This document shows, in pieces, positions 43,782 through 54,884 of a DNA stretch of 64,000 nt; positions within the stretch are counted from its first letter, which is position 1, and every line of letters begins with the position of its first letter. The notes beneath the pieces were generated by a model. The model ran no database searches. It saw only the letters and a program-made list of their open reading frames with translations, and was not told where the DNA came from. Both the position numbers and the translations under genes were made by a program. The stretch is from Bufo bufo (lineage: Eukaryota > Chordata > Amphibia > Anura > Bufonidae), in NCBI RefSeq assembly GCF_905171765.1, contig NC_053393.1, positions 191,111,921 to 191,175,920 of the forward strand, written 5' to 3'.

Positions 43782-44409
43782 GGTGAGGTTAGTGTTGATC
43801 GAGCACCAAAGTGCTTGGGTGCTCTGGTGCTTGAGTAGAACACTTTGGGATGCTCGGGTGCTCTACATAGCACAAGAGCACAATGGAAGTCAATGGGAGA
43901 ACCAGAGCATTAAACCAGACACCTCCTGGGGGGGGGTGTCTGGTTCACAGGAAAAGGTCAGAAATTGATGGAAACACCACTGAAATTGTTTGGGAACAGC
44001 ATGGGGAGGATATCTGGATGCATCTTAGACTCCCAGGTCACTGCTGGGAACGATGTTGTCCGAGTAGAATGCCACTTTTACAGACTAAACAATAATACAC
44101 ACAAAACCGAAGATAAAATCGATTTTATAGGAAAAATTGTTAGGAAACATTCTTTCCTGTATATTTACTTGTATATAAAGTGCAAGTGCTGCCAAAAATT
44201 ACAAGGAAGAGGAACTCTGATACAACCTGTATATCACATAAAGGAGGGCCTCATTCACATTGTGGTACAATTGTTCGGGTAATGGGACTCCTACACTCAA
44301 AGCCTATGTACTATGTGAAAGGGCTGCCAAGAATTACAAGTAACCTGCACTTCAATACACCGTTGATTACACATAAAGGAGGGCATCATACACACCCTTG
44401 AAAAATTAT

Positions 44410-44620
44410 GATTGATGGCCTACTGGTGACCCTCTAAAACATTAGGGGAGAGTGCCTGCTGCTTATCTGACCATCTAAAACATTAGGGGCGAGGACTTGC
44501 TGCTGATCTGACCATCTAAAACATTATGGGCGAGGGCCTGCTGGTGACCCTTTAAAACATTAGGGGTGAGGGTCTGCTGCTGAGCTGACCCTCTCTAAAA
44601 CATTAGGAATGAGGGCAGCC
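44410..44620. repeat. About 52-bp tandem units in hAT-3
   Basis: Five loose copies of TCTAAAACATTAGGGGCGAG followed by CTGCTG-rich text, spaced about 45-55 bp. Confidence 0.75.
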
Positions 44621-44719
44621 TAATAAGCATGTTGATATGATGGAGGAGGAGGACGACGAGAAAAGGAAGATTGAACCATATACCCTTTTTTGTGTTGGAA
44701 GGGGTGCATGGGAATACAA

Positions 44720-45213
44720 TGTATGGTGGGGGGTTAGCTCTTTTTCGGGGGTTGCAACCACACACTTCTTCACGGACACCAGGATTTAGGGGCCACACTG
44801 TGCTTTATTGTGGCACACGGCATAACAAAAAAACATACAAAGCCAAAATAACATACCTTGCCCGTCTGGGTTCTACCTAAACACATAGGTTTCCCTGACT
44901 CACCTAAAGCATGAACACAGTTCACACCCGTGATGAGATGCGGCTTTCCCAGACCAACCTTCAGCAGCCTCCAGGCTGCTCCCACACCAGTGTCTTGGGG
45001 GATAGCGGTCTCTCAGCCCTCCCGGCTCAGACCACACAGTCACTCCAGCTTTCTGTGTGCAAGACCCCACCCCCTCTCTCTCTCTGAGGATTCCTTTATC
45101 CCCAGGTGATTACTACACCTGGTCTTTCTTCAGACCTGGTGATTGTGGGGAAGACACAGCAATTCCTGCCATATATCTCCCCTAACAACCATGAGGCCTG
45201 TGACTGCCTCACA
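44720..45213 (-). mobile_element. Probable solo LTR in hAT-3
   Basis: Between hAT subterminal DNA and the transposase 3' end lies a block that on the minus strand begins TGTGAGGCAGTCACAGGCCT, carries CAATAAAGCACAG (polyadenylation-like, near 44803), and ends AACCCCCGAAAAAGAGCTAA then CCATACA. TG...CA ends and the AATAAA position fit an LTR. I could not find a matching 5-bp duplication, so the borders are uncertain. Confidence 0.45.
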
Positions 45214-45306
45214 GTATTCATTGTTCAATACACCATAAAAGCCACATTTAAAGTACCTTTATGTTCAGACACTTTCCTTTGGTGGAGTAGAGAAGTCAGG
45301 GGCAAT

Positions 45307-47714
45307 CTAAGCCTTGTTCATTTTGATAAGAGTCAACCTGTCAGAATTTTCAGTTGACAGGCGAATGCGCTTATCAGTTATTATGCCCCGAGCAGCATGA
45401 AATACCTGCTCTGACAAAACGCTGGCGGCAGGGCAGGCCAGCACCTCCAAGGCGTAGAGCGCCAGTTTGTGCCACGTGTCCAGCTTGGACACCCAATAGT
45501 TGTAAGGCACAGAGGGATCACTGATCACGCTGACACGGTCTGCTGCGTACTCCTTCACCATCTTCCAAAACTTTTCCCTCCTTTTGACACTAGGCCGCGC
45601 ATCAGGGGGAGGGTGCTGGCAGGGTGTAATGAAACTGTCCCAGGTCTTGGAGAATGTTACCCTGCCTATGTTGGAACTGCTGTGGGTTCACCTCGTCTCC
45701 CCTCCTCGGTTGCCCATCATCATCATCATCATCATCATCATCATGTCTGAGAAGACATCACCCTGTTTACTGTCTTCCCCCATTTCCACCTCTTCCACAT
45801 GCAAAGTGTCCGCCTTCACTGTGAGCAGCGAGCCTTTCAGTAGACACAAAAGTGGGATGGTTATGCTGATTATAGCGGCATCGCCGCTCACCATCTGTGT
45901 TGATTCCTCAAAGTTCCGTAAAACCTCAGAGGTCAGACATCCATGTCCACTCGTCGCTTGTGAAGAGCGGAAGATGACTGGAAAGGCGATGACCATGTTG
46001 CAGCTGGTATTCGACTACTGCCCTCTGCTGCTCTTAAAGCCTGGCCAACATGTGGAATGTGGAGTTCCAGCGCATGCTCGCGTCGCACAACAGTCAGTGA
46101 GCTGGTAATTGCAAGCGCTGCTGCAGCGTTGCCAGACCGGTGGCAGCTGTAGATGACTGTAGGAAATGGGCACACACGCGGCGCACATTCACCAGTAGCT
46201 CTGTAAAATTGGGGTAGGTTTTGAGAAACCTCTGAACCACTAAGTTGAACACGTGGGTTAGGCATGGTATGTGTGTGAGCTTGCCGAGCTCCAAAGTCGC
46301 CACCAAGTTACAGCCATTATCAGACACAACCATGCCTGGTTGTAGGTTGAGTGGCGAAAGCCATAGCTCAGTCTGGTCCCTTATACCCTGCCACAGCTCT
46401 GCGGCGGTGTGCTGTTTGTCACCTAAGCAAATTAGTTTCAGCACAGCCTTTTGCCGCTTGCCCACTGCAGTGCTACACTGCTTCCAGCTACTTACTGATG
46501 GCTGACAGGTGCTGCAAGATGAGAATTCGGAGGTGGAGGAGGAGGAGGAGAACAACGCAGGGTTTCAGCCACGAATGTAGGTGGTGGCAGAAATCCTGAT
46601 GGAAGTAGGGCCCGCAATCCTTGGCGTCATTAGCACCTGTGCCATCCCAGGGTACGACTCGCTCCCGATCTACACAACATTCACCCAGTGTGTCTTCAGG
46701 GAAATGTAGCATCCCTGGCCAAAAGCACTTGTCCATGTGTCAGTCGTTAAGTGGACTGTCCCAATAACTGCATTGGTCAGGGCACGGGTGATATCACAAG
46801 ACACTTGCTGGTGCAAGGTGGGGACGGACACAGGGAAAAATAGTGTTGGCTGGAGACTGAGGGACGGCCACCACCATCAAGGTGCGGAAGGCCTCAGTTT
46901 CCACAAGCCTAAATATCAACATTTCTAGGGCCAGCAATTTGGAAAGGTGCACATTTAGTGCTATGGCCTGTGGGTGGGGTGCTTGGTATTTGCTCTTTTG
47001 TTCAAAGGCCTGGGGTATGGACATCTGTACGCTGCGCTGGGACACAGAAGTGGATGTGCTACAGTAGGTGATGGTGCTTGCAGAGGTCCAGGTGCAGGGC
47101 GAGAGGCATCCGGGCCTGCCTCTTGGAAGGGATTGGCCAGCACATAACACAGGGGAAGAGGAGGCAGTGGTGTGACCCGCAGACACTGATTGTGGTCCCA
47201 GGCATTTGGCCAACCTATTAGGGTGCTTTGATGCCATGTGTCGGATCATGCTGGTCGTGGCGAGGTTGCTAGTGTTCACGCCCCTGCTCATTTTGGTACG
47301 GCACAGGTTGCAAATGACAAATCTTTTATCGTCCGCACTTTCCTCAAAAAAGCGCCAGACTGTGGAACACCTAACCCTTGACAAGGTTGATTGCTGCAAG
47401 GGGGTGCTCCATGGAAAAGTTGCGGGCCTGTTTGGTGTGGCCCGCCTTCTCCCTTTTGCCACCCCACTGTCTCTTCCAGCCTTTTTGCGGTGTTGTGAAT
47501 TTCTCCCTCTCTGTACTGCTTGGCCACCTTCCCAGGTTGGGTCAGTGATTTCATCGTCCACCACCTCCTCTTCCACTTTCTCACTCTGGTCATCCTCCTG
47601 ACTTGTTGACCTAACAAGAACCTCAGTTATTGACAACTGTGTCTCATCCTCAACATCAACCTCTTGAGACACTAATTGCCATTGACTTATTGGCAACTGT
47701 CTCATAATCATCAT
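45307..47714 (-). pseudogene. hAT-3 transposase with BED zinc finger, several frameshifts
   Basis: From 47714 downward: an acidic N-terminal tail (SEKVEEEVVDDEITD), a basic stretch, then a BED finger (STVWRFFEESADDKRFVICN, C-x2-C, then IRHMASKHP with the two His). Ser/Thr-rich text follows, then HLTTDTWTS (catalytic strand, about 46730), QKAVLKLICLGDKQHTAAEL, MVVSDNGCNLVATLE, CLTHVFNLVVQRFLKTYPNF, IISITIPLLCLLK, and the dimerisation domain LALYALEVLACPAASVLSEQ with GIITDKRIRL (about 45310-45460). Frame breaks occur near 46750, 46550, 46100, 45900 and 45560. A (CAT)10 tract at 45715-45744 reads as ten Met. This is the most complete hAT protein in the window. Confidence 0.9.
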
Positions 47715-47739
47715 CCACCTTGTGAAACACTAATTGCCG

Positions 47740-48300
47740 TTCCCAATCGTTATCTTCTTCCTACTGTGGATGCTCAAGAGTTTGGGAATCGGTGTACAAG
47801 ATCTCATCATGTCCCTCTTCAAGTGGGCTTGGCGAGAGTTCCTTAATGGCGCTGAAAAGAGCGCCTCGGAATATCCGCATATGGGATCACTTGTTTGCCA
47901 AGACTCTCCATTGTGGGAGGAAGGAGGATCAGAGTAAGGATTCTGTTGACTAGACTCTTGGATACTGTGACTGGACTTTGTGGAAGACAGGGTGGTGCTT
48001 AACCGACTGGAAGCATTATCTGTTGCAATCCAACCGACCACCTGGTCGCACTGGTGTGACTTCGAGAGTGGTGTCCTGCACCGCCCTGCAAACTGGGACA
48101 TGAAGCTAGGTATCGTGGATGAGTGTGTTTCTTGGGCTCTCGCAGCAGGCACAGTTTCACCGCGCCATGGACACGGCCTCTGCATGCACCATCAGCAGAA
48201 CAGCCACTTCCACATCCCTTACTGCTCGCCTTGAGCATATTAAATGGTATATATGTTTGCAAGTATGTCACACATACAGTACCTCAGGTTTTGTAAGTGT
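47740..48300. other. hAT-3 5' noncoding or N-terminal leader
   Basis: Upstream of the BED frame on the minus strand, frames such as 48185-47730 are open but show no motif beyond Ser/Thr-rich text. It may be an N-terminal extension or the 5' UTR. Confidence 0.4.
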
Positions 48301-48307
48301 ATGAGCA

Positions 48308-49380
48308 AATAAATTACACTGAATGTCACAGATCTTTAGGATGCACAAATGTTATAGAGGAGATGTAGCGCAGGTAACGTCGCTGTCACCAGCGGCTAAG
48401 AAAAAAATACACTGAATGTTACAAATATTTAGGATGCAAAAACGTTATACAGGAGATGTAGCACAGGTAATGTCACTGTCAGCAGCGGTTAAGAAAAAAT
48501 TACACTGAATGTCACAGATATTAAGGATGCGCAAATTTTATACAGGAGATGTTGCGCAGGTAAGGCTACTTTCACACCTGCGTTCAGGTGTCCGCTCGTG
48601 CGCTCCGTTTGAAGGGGCTCACGAGCGGTCCTGAACGCAGCCGCCCGGCCCTGATGCATTCTCTATGGAGGCGGATCCACTGAGAATGCATCCGCCTGCC
48701 AGCGCTCAGCCTCCGCTCCGCTCAGTGAGCGGACACCTGAACGCTGCTTGCAGCGTTCGGGTGTCCGCCTGGCCGTTCGGAGGCGAGCGGATCCGTCCAG
48801 ACTTACAATGTAAGTCAATAGGGACGGATCCGCTTGAAGATGACACCATATGGCTCAATCTTCAAGCGGATCCGTTCCCCATTGACTTACAATGTAAAGT
48901 CTGAACGGATCCGCTCAGGCTACTTTCATACTTAGAAAATTTTCTACGTTTTAATGCAGACGGATCCGTTCTGAACGGATGCGAACGTCTGCATTTTAGG
49001 AGCGGATCCGTCTGATGAAACATCAGACGGATCCGCTCCTAACGCTAGTGTGAAAGTAGCCTTATATCGCTGTCACCGGTGGCAAAGAAAAAATTACACT
49101 GAATGTCACTGATATTTAGGATGCGCAAACGTTATACAGGAGATGTAGCGCAGGTAATGTCGCTGTCACCGGTGGCAAAGAAAAAATTACACTGAATGTC
49201 ACTGATATTTAGGATGCGCAAACGTTATACAGGAGATGTAGCGCAGGTAATATGACTGTTAGCAGTGGCCAAACAATTGCACTGTATGTCACAGATATTT
49301 AGGATGCTCAAATGTAACACAACAGATGTAGCAGAGGTTTTGTCACTGTCAGCAGCGGCCAAACAATTGCACGCAATTTA
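48308..49380. repeat. 93-bp subterminal tandem array in hAT-3
   Basis: About six units share TTACACTGAATGTCACAGAT, TTTAGGATGCGCAAACGTTA and GGAGATGTAGCGCAGGTAAT. Well-preserved neighbours start 93 bp apart (49101 and 49194). A MITE interrupts the third unit. Confidence 0.92.
48564..49061. mobile_element. Harbinger-like MITE, copy 2
   Basis: Inverted ends GGCTACTTTCACACCTGCG and CGCTAGTGTGAAAGTAGCC lie between TAA (48561-48563) and TTA (49062-49064). Comparison with the uninterrupted array units, which read GCAGGTAAT, shows the target was GGTAATATCGC, so the duplication was TAA and one base later changed. The body is a palindrome rich in GGATCCGTTC-type blocks. Confidence 0.9.
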
Positions 49381-49827
49381 GCGCAGGTTGTGCTATAATA
49401 TATATTGCAGCCAGATAAAACAATAGTCCTTAAAATAACTTTTAGGTCTCTAACACCTTTCAGCAGTAAACCCTGCCTAAAAAAAATAAAAATCCTGTCC
49501 CTACACTATCTGTCCCTTCTGCTGCAGCTCTCCCTGACTGAGCCGAATCACGCGCCATCGGGTGCTATATAGCACCAGATGACTCGTTCCGGCCAGCCAA
49601 TCACTGTAATGTAAATAACCAACATGGCTATGGCATTACAGTGAGTGGCAGTACTTCCCCACACGTTTATTGGCTCTTACACAGCCAATAAACGTGCGGG
49701 GAGGAGTCTCGAGCATTGTGCTTGAACACACACGGTGTTCGGCCAAACGCTGTGATTAGCCGAGCATCGCGATGCTAGAGTCAAAATGGTGTTTGGCTGA
49801 GCATGCTCGCCCAATACTAGGTGAAGT

Positions 49828-50480
49828 GCAATAGCAAGACAGCATGGGAAAAGAACAATGGATGAAGTTTTGGCAAGTGAGTACTTATCTGACAAACCCG
49901 TCAGTTACTCAATTTATGATTTTACATCGGTTATATGTGACTCCTGAAATTTTAAACTGGGCACTTCATATGTATGCCTAAAATGTGAAACTCAAAATGC
50001 AGATATTACACATATGTGGTGGCGCTGCCCTGAGATACAACCATTTTTGGAAGGGCCTTATTGAAATGATTGGAGATATTTTTAGTTTTAAACCACCTTT
50101 GTCGATCCTTATTTGCATGTTAGGTGAAATTCCTCATAACTTCATGGTGTGCAAATCTTTTTTTCCTGGCTCGTCTATTAGTGGTCAGAAGATGGATGAG
50201 AACTGATGTGCCCACTGTGAAGGAGTGGATAAATATGATGAATTTAATAGATCTATTGAGAAAGCAGATTATATTAAGGAAAATAAAATGTATATTTATA
50301 ATAGATTATGGAGCAAATGGGAGATCTTTATTGATTATTTATTTATTTTCCCTGTTGCTCTCTGGGGTGGTGGGTGGATTTAGGGGGGTTTTGGGGGTAT
50401 AAGAATAAAACATTTATGTACGGTATGTTTATATGTCTCTATAATGTATAATGTATTTTTGGAATTAATAATAATTTAAA
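49828..50480 (+). pseudogene. L1 ORF2 C-terminus and 3' end
   Basis: Reads MDEVLASEYLSDKPVSYSIY, CLKCETQNADITHMWWRCPE (the L1 Cys-rich motif), FLEGLIEMIGDIFSFKPPLS, MLGEIPHNF and RRWMRTDVPTVKEWINMMNL. It ends in decayed 3' UTR with AATAATAATTTAAAAAA near 50465-50480. One stop and one frame change are visible. Confidence 0.85.
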
Positions 50481-51200
50481 AAATCAGCTATATCCCAGTC
50501 TACAGAGAGAGTATATCTCAGTGTGCATCACTGTACATTGTAGCAACATGCATAGCTAGTCCTTTATGAAACAGTGGAACTGTTACTATGACAGGCAGGT
50601 GGACACCCCAATAATAGTAGAATTAGACAGCTTATTTACCCCAATTTGAAAATCAAGGCCTAATAGAATTATTTTGTATTAACCAAGGAGGGCACCTCAA
50701 TAACAGTAAAATTAGAGAGCTTATTAACCCCATTTTGAGAATCAGGCATAATAGAATTGCTTATCTATTAAATAAGGAGGACATTGTTCAATTTGATAGC
50801 TCTGTGCCCTACACAGAGATTGATGCAAAATGGGATGTCATCTATGTATCCCTTCAGCTTCAGATTACTGTCTCAGCACTGTCCCTACAGTCTCCCTATG
50901 TTCAGCTTACAGTGAAATGGCGGAGACCACGTGGGATGAGGCTTTTAAAAGGCTGTGACATCATAGAGAATGGCTAGCTGCTGATTGGCTGTCTGCATTG
51001 CATTATGGGTGATCTTGTGTTCCCAGGATTCTTATTTTAACTTTATAACACATTTAGTCACCATTTCAGAAAAACATATATTCTTTGCCACGAAGCTTGA
51101 GGAAACTTAGTTGCAAATCAAATTTTTCCTAAACTTCAGATCGAATTCAACTTCAATGCTTTGATTTTATCAACACTAGTGTTCACTAATCCAAACACTC
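50481..51200. other. No gene recognised
   Basis: Two loosely repeated segments near 50590-50660 and 50690-50760 share an AATAGTAGAATTAGA-type text. Sequence at 50915-51010 looks like a GC-moderate dispersed repeat. Nothing coding. Confidence 0.4.
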
Positions 51201-51369
51201 TGATAACTACAGTAGCAGCTGCAGTACCCATACCACCTCCTCAAGCTATTCTCACAGGAGGAGCTAGTCCTCGCCTGTCACCTGCTGCATATTATGAAGG
51301 CAATCCCAAGCTGTGCTGAGGAGTCAAAAACCAGTGCACAAGAGTCAAAAACCAGTGCACAATCCATTT

Positions 51370-51910
51370 TGAAGTTTTGTCCACCAGTTCCCTACTGATC
51401 GGACCAAAGTGGCATGATCTCTCATCTATCTTGAAAAGCCTTAGCCTGGGCTAACCTTTTATGAGAGGTTTGATCCTCCCTATTATGATTATATCAGGAT
51501 AGTCTCTCAGTTGGCCAATATGTTATACAGCTCTGAACCTTGGACTCGAAGCTGCCTATAATAATAGAGAACTTGGTTGCGTTTACAGGTTGAGAAATAC
51601 AATCCTCTCTGGAGGCCCTGATCTCAATGGCTACCTGCATTGACCTTCGGTTCCAGGAGCATGCCAGGGAAACAGCTTGTGAGAGGAGACTGCTTCAACT
51701 GGCACCTTCATTTCAGGAGCAGGCTCATATGGATTCTGGATGGGCAGGAAACTTCCTGCATCTGGCTTTGGTGAACCAGTATCAACTTCCTGTCCAGCAT
51801 CTGAAAGAAGCCCTTGCTGGTGACTTCTGTCAATGGAAAGGTATTTTCCAAGATCATTCAATATATTACAAAACCCTTGGAAAATTGTGTGGGTGCACTC
51901 CACTTGTATA
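51370..51910 (+). pseudogene. Gypsy gag remnant
   Basis: Fragments read FPTDRTKVACSLIYLEKPSL near 51380-51450 and, from 51627, MATCIDLRFQEHARETACER with RRLLQLAPSFQEQ. The pattern IDLRFQE-ARE--CERR matches the end of the gypsy capsid before the zinc knuckle. The knuckle itself is not visible. Confidence 0.6.
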
Positions 51911-52126
51911 AAGTCACCTTGCATGTCCTGCTTGTCTCCACTAGTGCTCTAATCCTAAGTCCTCCTTCGTTACTTCTGCATTCTTCTGTTGTGTACTGAA
52001 ATTCTGGACAAATTCTTTGTTGAGAACTTGATTGCCATTCTCGTTACCTGTCTAGGCTCCACTTTTCCCCAAAAAACTGAATAGGCTAACAGTCACTTAT
52101 TCCAGTTATGTGGAAGTCTTCATTAA

Positions 52127-52741
52127 AGGGATTCTGTCACCTCGTTTTCAGTTATAGAGCTGCGGACATGCACGGCTAGATCGCCGCTAGCATGTCTGCA
52201 ATATACCGGTCCTGTAGGGCTGTGTCCTTTTATTTTGTTTAAAAAATGATTTTAGAGATATGTAAATGAGCCTTGTAAGGTGCCCAAGGGCGCTGTACGA
52301 ACCTTCCTGGTGCCCAGCCACGCCTATGTCCTCCGAATCTCCTCCTAGCTCACAGTTAGATTGCCATTATCTCGCGATGCGTGAGCTCGCGCATGCGCAG
52401 TTCCTTCCCTGAGGAGTACAGGGAAGGAACACTATGCCGGCACTGCGCATACGCGAGCTCACGCATCGCGAGATTGCGGCAATCTAACTGTAAGCTAGGA
52501 GGAGATTCAGAGGACATAGGCGGTGCTGGGCTCCTTCACAGGGGGCGTGGCTTGGCACCAGGAAGGTTCGTACAGCCCCTTGGGCACCTTACAAGGCTCA
52601 TTTACATATCTCTAAAATAATTTTTTTGAACAAAATAAAAGGACACAGCCCTATAGGACGGGTATATTGCAGACATGCTAGCGGCGATCTAGCCGCGCAT
52701 GTCCACAGCTCTATAACTGAAAACGAGGTGACAGAATCCAT
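52127..52741. mobile_element. TTAA-flanked palindromic MITE, copy 3
   Basis: The left end AGGGATTCTGTCACCTCG and the matching inverted right end lie between TTAA (52123-52126 and 52742-52745). Arms of more than 200 bp share CAGTTATAGAGCTG, GGCTAGATCGCCGC and AGGTGCCCAAGGGC. It shares the TTCTGTCACC terminus with copies 1 and 2, but the interior differs, so it is a sister family. It sits between the gypsy gag and pol remnants. Confidence 0.9.
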
Positions 52742-52859
52742 TTAAGAGGAGGTTGACATTTTGCCCTTCATTGTCCATATTATTGCCTAATTGAGTTGCT
52801 TCCTGGAACTACAGGTTTTCGAGGTTGAGTCTATCCCCTGTCTCTTCCAGAAACACAGG

Positions 52860-53174
52860 CTATTTCTGTATATATTAAAAATAATCCATAGAGAGGGTTT
52901 TAAGTCCTCCAGCTGGAGCTGTATGTTTCTTTGTCAGGAAAAAAAGATGGAACTATTTGACCAAAATAATGTTTATGTATAAGTACCCATTACTCTTGAT
53001 ACCAGAATATTTTGACAGATTCATTGGTTCCAGGATTTTCACAAATTTTGATCTACGTGCAGCATACAATCTTTGCTAGATCAGGGAAGGAGACAAATGG
53101 AAAACTGCCTTAAATCGATGTGATGACTACTTGGTCATACCTTTTGAACTTAGTAATGCCCCAGCAGTGTTTTA
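52860..53174 (+). pseudogene. Gypsy reverse transcriptase, N-terminal part
   Basis: Frames read MYIKNNPLERVLSPPAGAVC with FFVRKKRWN, then YPLLLIPEYFDRFIGSRIFT with NFDLRAAYNLC (first catalytic Asp region), a stop, [12 protein letters not shown] and [15 protein letters not shown]. These are the standard gypsy fingers and palm motifs. A MITE enters just after NAPAVF. Confidence 0.85.
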
Positions 53175-53566
53175 AAGGGGTTGTCCAACCGTTAATATTG
53201 ACCTATCTTCATGATAGGTCATCAATATCAGATCGGCGGAGGTAGGCCCCCCGCAAATCGGATGTTTAAAGAGGAGCTGGTGTTCAATATGAGCATCGCT
53301 TCCTCTTCTTTACACTGCACTTTGTTTCGGAAGTGCAGTCTAATACACGTGCTTGCTCCATTCAAGTGAATGGTATGAGTGCTTGTAATTACACTATGCC
53401 ACCACTCCACAGGAGATGAGGCGTAGTGTGAAGACCAGGGTGCATGGAACGCCACCTCCTGGTCTCAAAGCTGATTGGCGGGGGTCCAGGTGTCAGACAT
53501 TCATAGATCTGATATTTATAGGCTATCCAGAGAAGAGGTCATCAATATTAACAGCAGGACAACCCA
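53175..53566. mobile_element. MITE in gypsy reverse transcriptase
   Basis: Ends AAGGGGTTGTCCAACC and the inverse of GGACAACCCA, flanked by TTTTA on both sides (53170-53174 and 53567-53571). Inner pairs include GGTCATCAATAT and its inverse. It splits the NAPAVF-(Q)EFVN block of gypsy reverse transcriptase, which proves insertion. The duplication may be TTTTA or a shorter TTTA. Confidence 0.85.
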
Positions 53567-54240
53567 TTTTAGAATTTGTAAACAATATCTTCTGGGATGT
53601 ACTCTACTCCTGTGCTGCAGTATATCTTAACATCTTAATATTCTCATTTAATCTATCCTCTCACTTCAGGCCCATCAAGCACCTTAGAGAAAATAGACAA
53701 TACACAAAACTCAAAAAGTATATAATTGAGAAAACTTCCCTTTCTGGATTATATAATCTCTGATCAAGGGTTTCAGGTGGATCCAGGGAAGTTTTCAGTC
53801 ATAATGAATTACCATGTCCCATTGACTTATGTGCAATTCAATAATACCTGAGCTTTGCTAACTATCGGTAATTTATTCTCCTCCTTAACCACACCAATCT
53901 CTGCTTTGACTCGTATGGGGGCCAATGCCAAGGAATGGACACCGGAGGCTGAGTCCACTTTCTAAACCTTGAAACAGGACTTGCCTCCAATGTTGCAAAA
54001 CAATTCTTCTTTAAGGTAGGTGCAGGTGCCGTATCTCTTGTAAAAAAGGGGATTCTGGAAGGATGAGCACCTATGTTTTCTTTTTTTTTCTAAAGTCTTT
54101 TCCTCTGCCAAACTGAATATTTCCATTAGAGACCTGGAGATACTGGCAATTATTGGCCTTGAAGGAGTGGCAACATCTGTTAGAGGGAGCCTGGTAGTCA
54201 TCTACATGGATTACAAAAATCTAACCTACATCCAATTCAC
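53567..54240 (+). pseudogene. Gypsy reverse transcriptase end and RNase H remnant
   Basis: Reads EFVNNIFWDVLYSCAAVYLN (the catalytic YLDD position is here YLN), heavily decayed thumb sequence, then near 53990-54240 KVGAGAVSLVKKGILEG, RDLEILAIIGLEGVATSV and VVIYMDYKNLTYIQ. The last corresponds to the RNase H TDHKNL block with Met-Asp in place of Thr-Asp. Many stops. Confidence 0.78.
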
Positions 54241-54402
54241 TCAGTGGCACAACCCCTGCCAGGCCTGATAGTCGCTATTTTTAATGTGTTTTTTTTTTTG
54301 TTGCATTTTTGTCCAGCAGACAAGAACATAACTCATGCGTCTCTACTCAAACCTCTGTTATTAAACTGCTACTCAAAACTTTATCTTTCTGCTCCTGTTC
54401 CT

Positions 54403-54573
54403 GTCAGCGCTGAGGATAAGTTTGAAGTCTGCAGAATATTGCATCTGAAGAAAGTTAGGGGCAATAATTTTTATCTTGTAGATTGGAAGGGCTTTGGCCC
54501 AGAGGAAAGGTCTAGGGAACCTGTGGAGAACATCTGGTTCTCCTTAAAAATTTGTGGTACTGTCCGGTCCTAA
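54403..54573 (+). pseudogene. Integrase chromodomain of gypsy
   Basis: Reads VSAEDKFEVCRILHLKKVRG, then NNFYLVDWKGFGPEERSREP and VENIW, a typical chromodomain (YLV-WKG----ERSWEP, with Arg for the usual second Trp). In chromoviruses this tail guides integrase to chromatin. Upstream, only about 25 residues separate it from RNase H text, so the integrase core is deleted. Confidence 0.85.
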
Positions 54574-54596
54574 GAGGAGTGGGCATAAGGGGGTAC

Positions 54597-54884
54597 TGTC
54601 ATGAAGGTGGCCTATGTTCACCACTGACCTACTCTCCTGAGCGGACACGGGCACCAGGCCTCTTATCTGGCTCTGTGTCCTGCTTTTATATGGGCTCTCT
54701 TCTTCCACCTGCAGAGGGTCTGGTCACTTGTGCTCCATGTGCCCATTGCTGTTCCTCTCATCTGGTTCAGGTCAAGGCTTGCACTGTTATTCCAAGTCTG
54801 TCTAGTAGATCAAACATTCATATTTTTCCCCAGCCTATGACTGGCTATCCTCGGGTATACAAGACACCTTTCATAGTGGGAGGG
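54597..54884 (+). repeat. Gypsy 3' LTR, first part
   Basis: Starts TGTCATGAAGGTGGCC right after the purine tract. It is interrupted at 54885 by a solo LTR and resumes at 55377 (TGTCTGAGCTTTAGG), ending somewhere near 55640. No TATA box or polyadenylation signal stands out. Confidence 0.65.

Larger units (their letters stand above)
43790..49819 (-). mobile_element. hAT-3 element, 6 kb, 8-bp target duplication
   Basis: Ends TAGTGTTGATCGAGCA and the inverse of TGCTCGCCCAATACTA match at 13 of 16. The flanks GGTGAGGT (43782-43789) and GGTGAAGT (49820-49827) match at 7 of 8. The minus strand encodes a nearly full-length but frameshifted BED-hAT transposase. Subterminal repeats lie at 44410-44620 and 48308-49380. 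It contains one MITE and a probable solo LTR. Confidence 0.93.
36540..50480 (+). mobile_element. L1 LINE (plus strand), split by five insertions
   Basis: In order: 5' monomers, ORF1 (37472-38560), endonuclease start (38670-38932), solo LTR, short ORF2 piece (39545-39619), TTAA MITE, endonuclease end and reverse transcriptase start (40534-41489), unclassified insert, reverse transcriptase end (41990-42492), Tc1-like element, ORF2 piece (43536-43781), hAT-3, ORF2 C-terminus (49828-50350), 3' end near 50480. Pieces join correctly across the LTR, the MITE, the Tc1-like element and hAT-3. Total L1 sequence is about 5 kb. No clear poly(A) tail or target duplication is seen. Confidence 0.85.

Noticed and set aside
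44720..45213. Firm call of a 5-bp duplication around this LTR-like block
   Set aside because: Flanks TACAA and GTATT do not match, so only a tentative LTR call is given.
45469..45750. Frame ending in a run of His residues
   Set aside because: The His run is the CAT microsatellite read on the plus strand, antisense to the hAT-3 transposase.
48308..49380. Regular array with spacer-like segments resembling a CRISPR
   Set aside because: The whole 93-bp unit is repeated, not a short repeat with unique spacers, and it lies in a eukaryotic hAT transposon.
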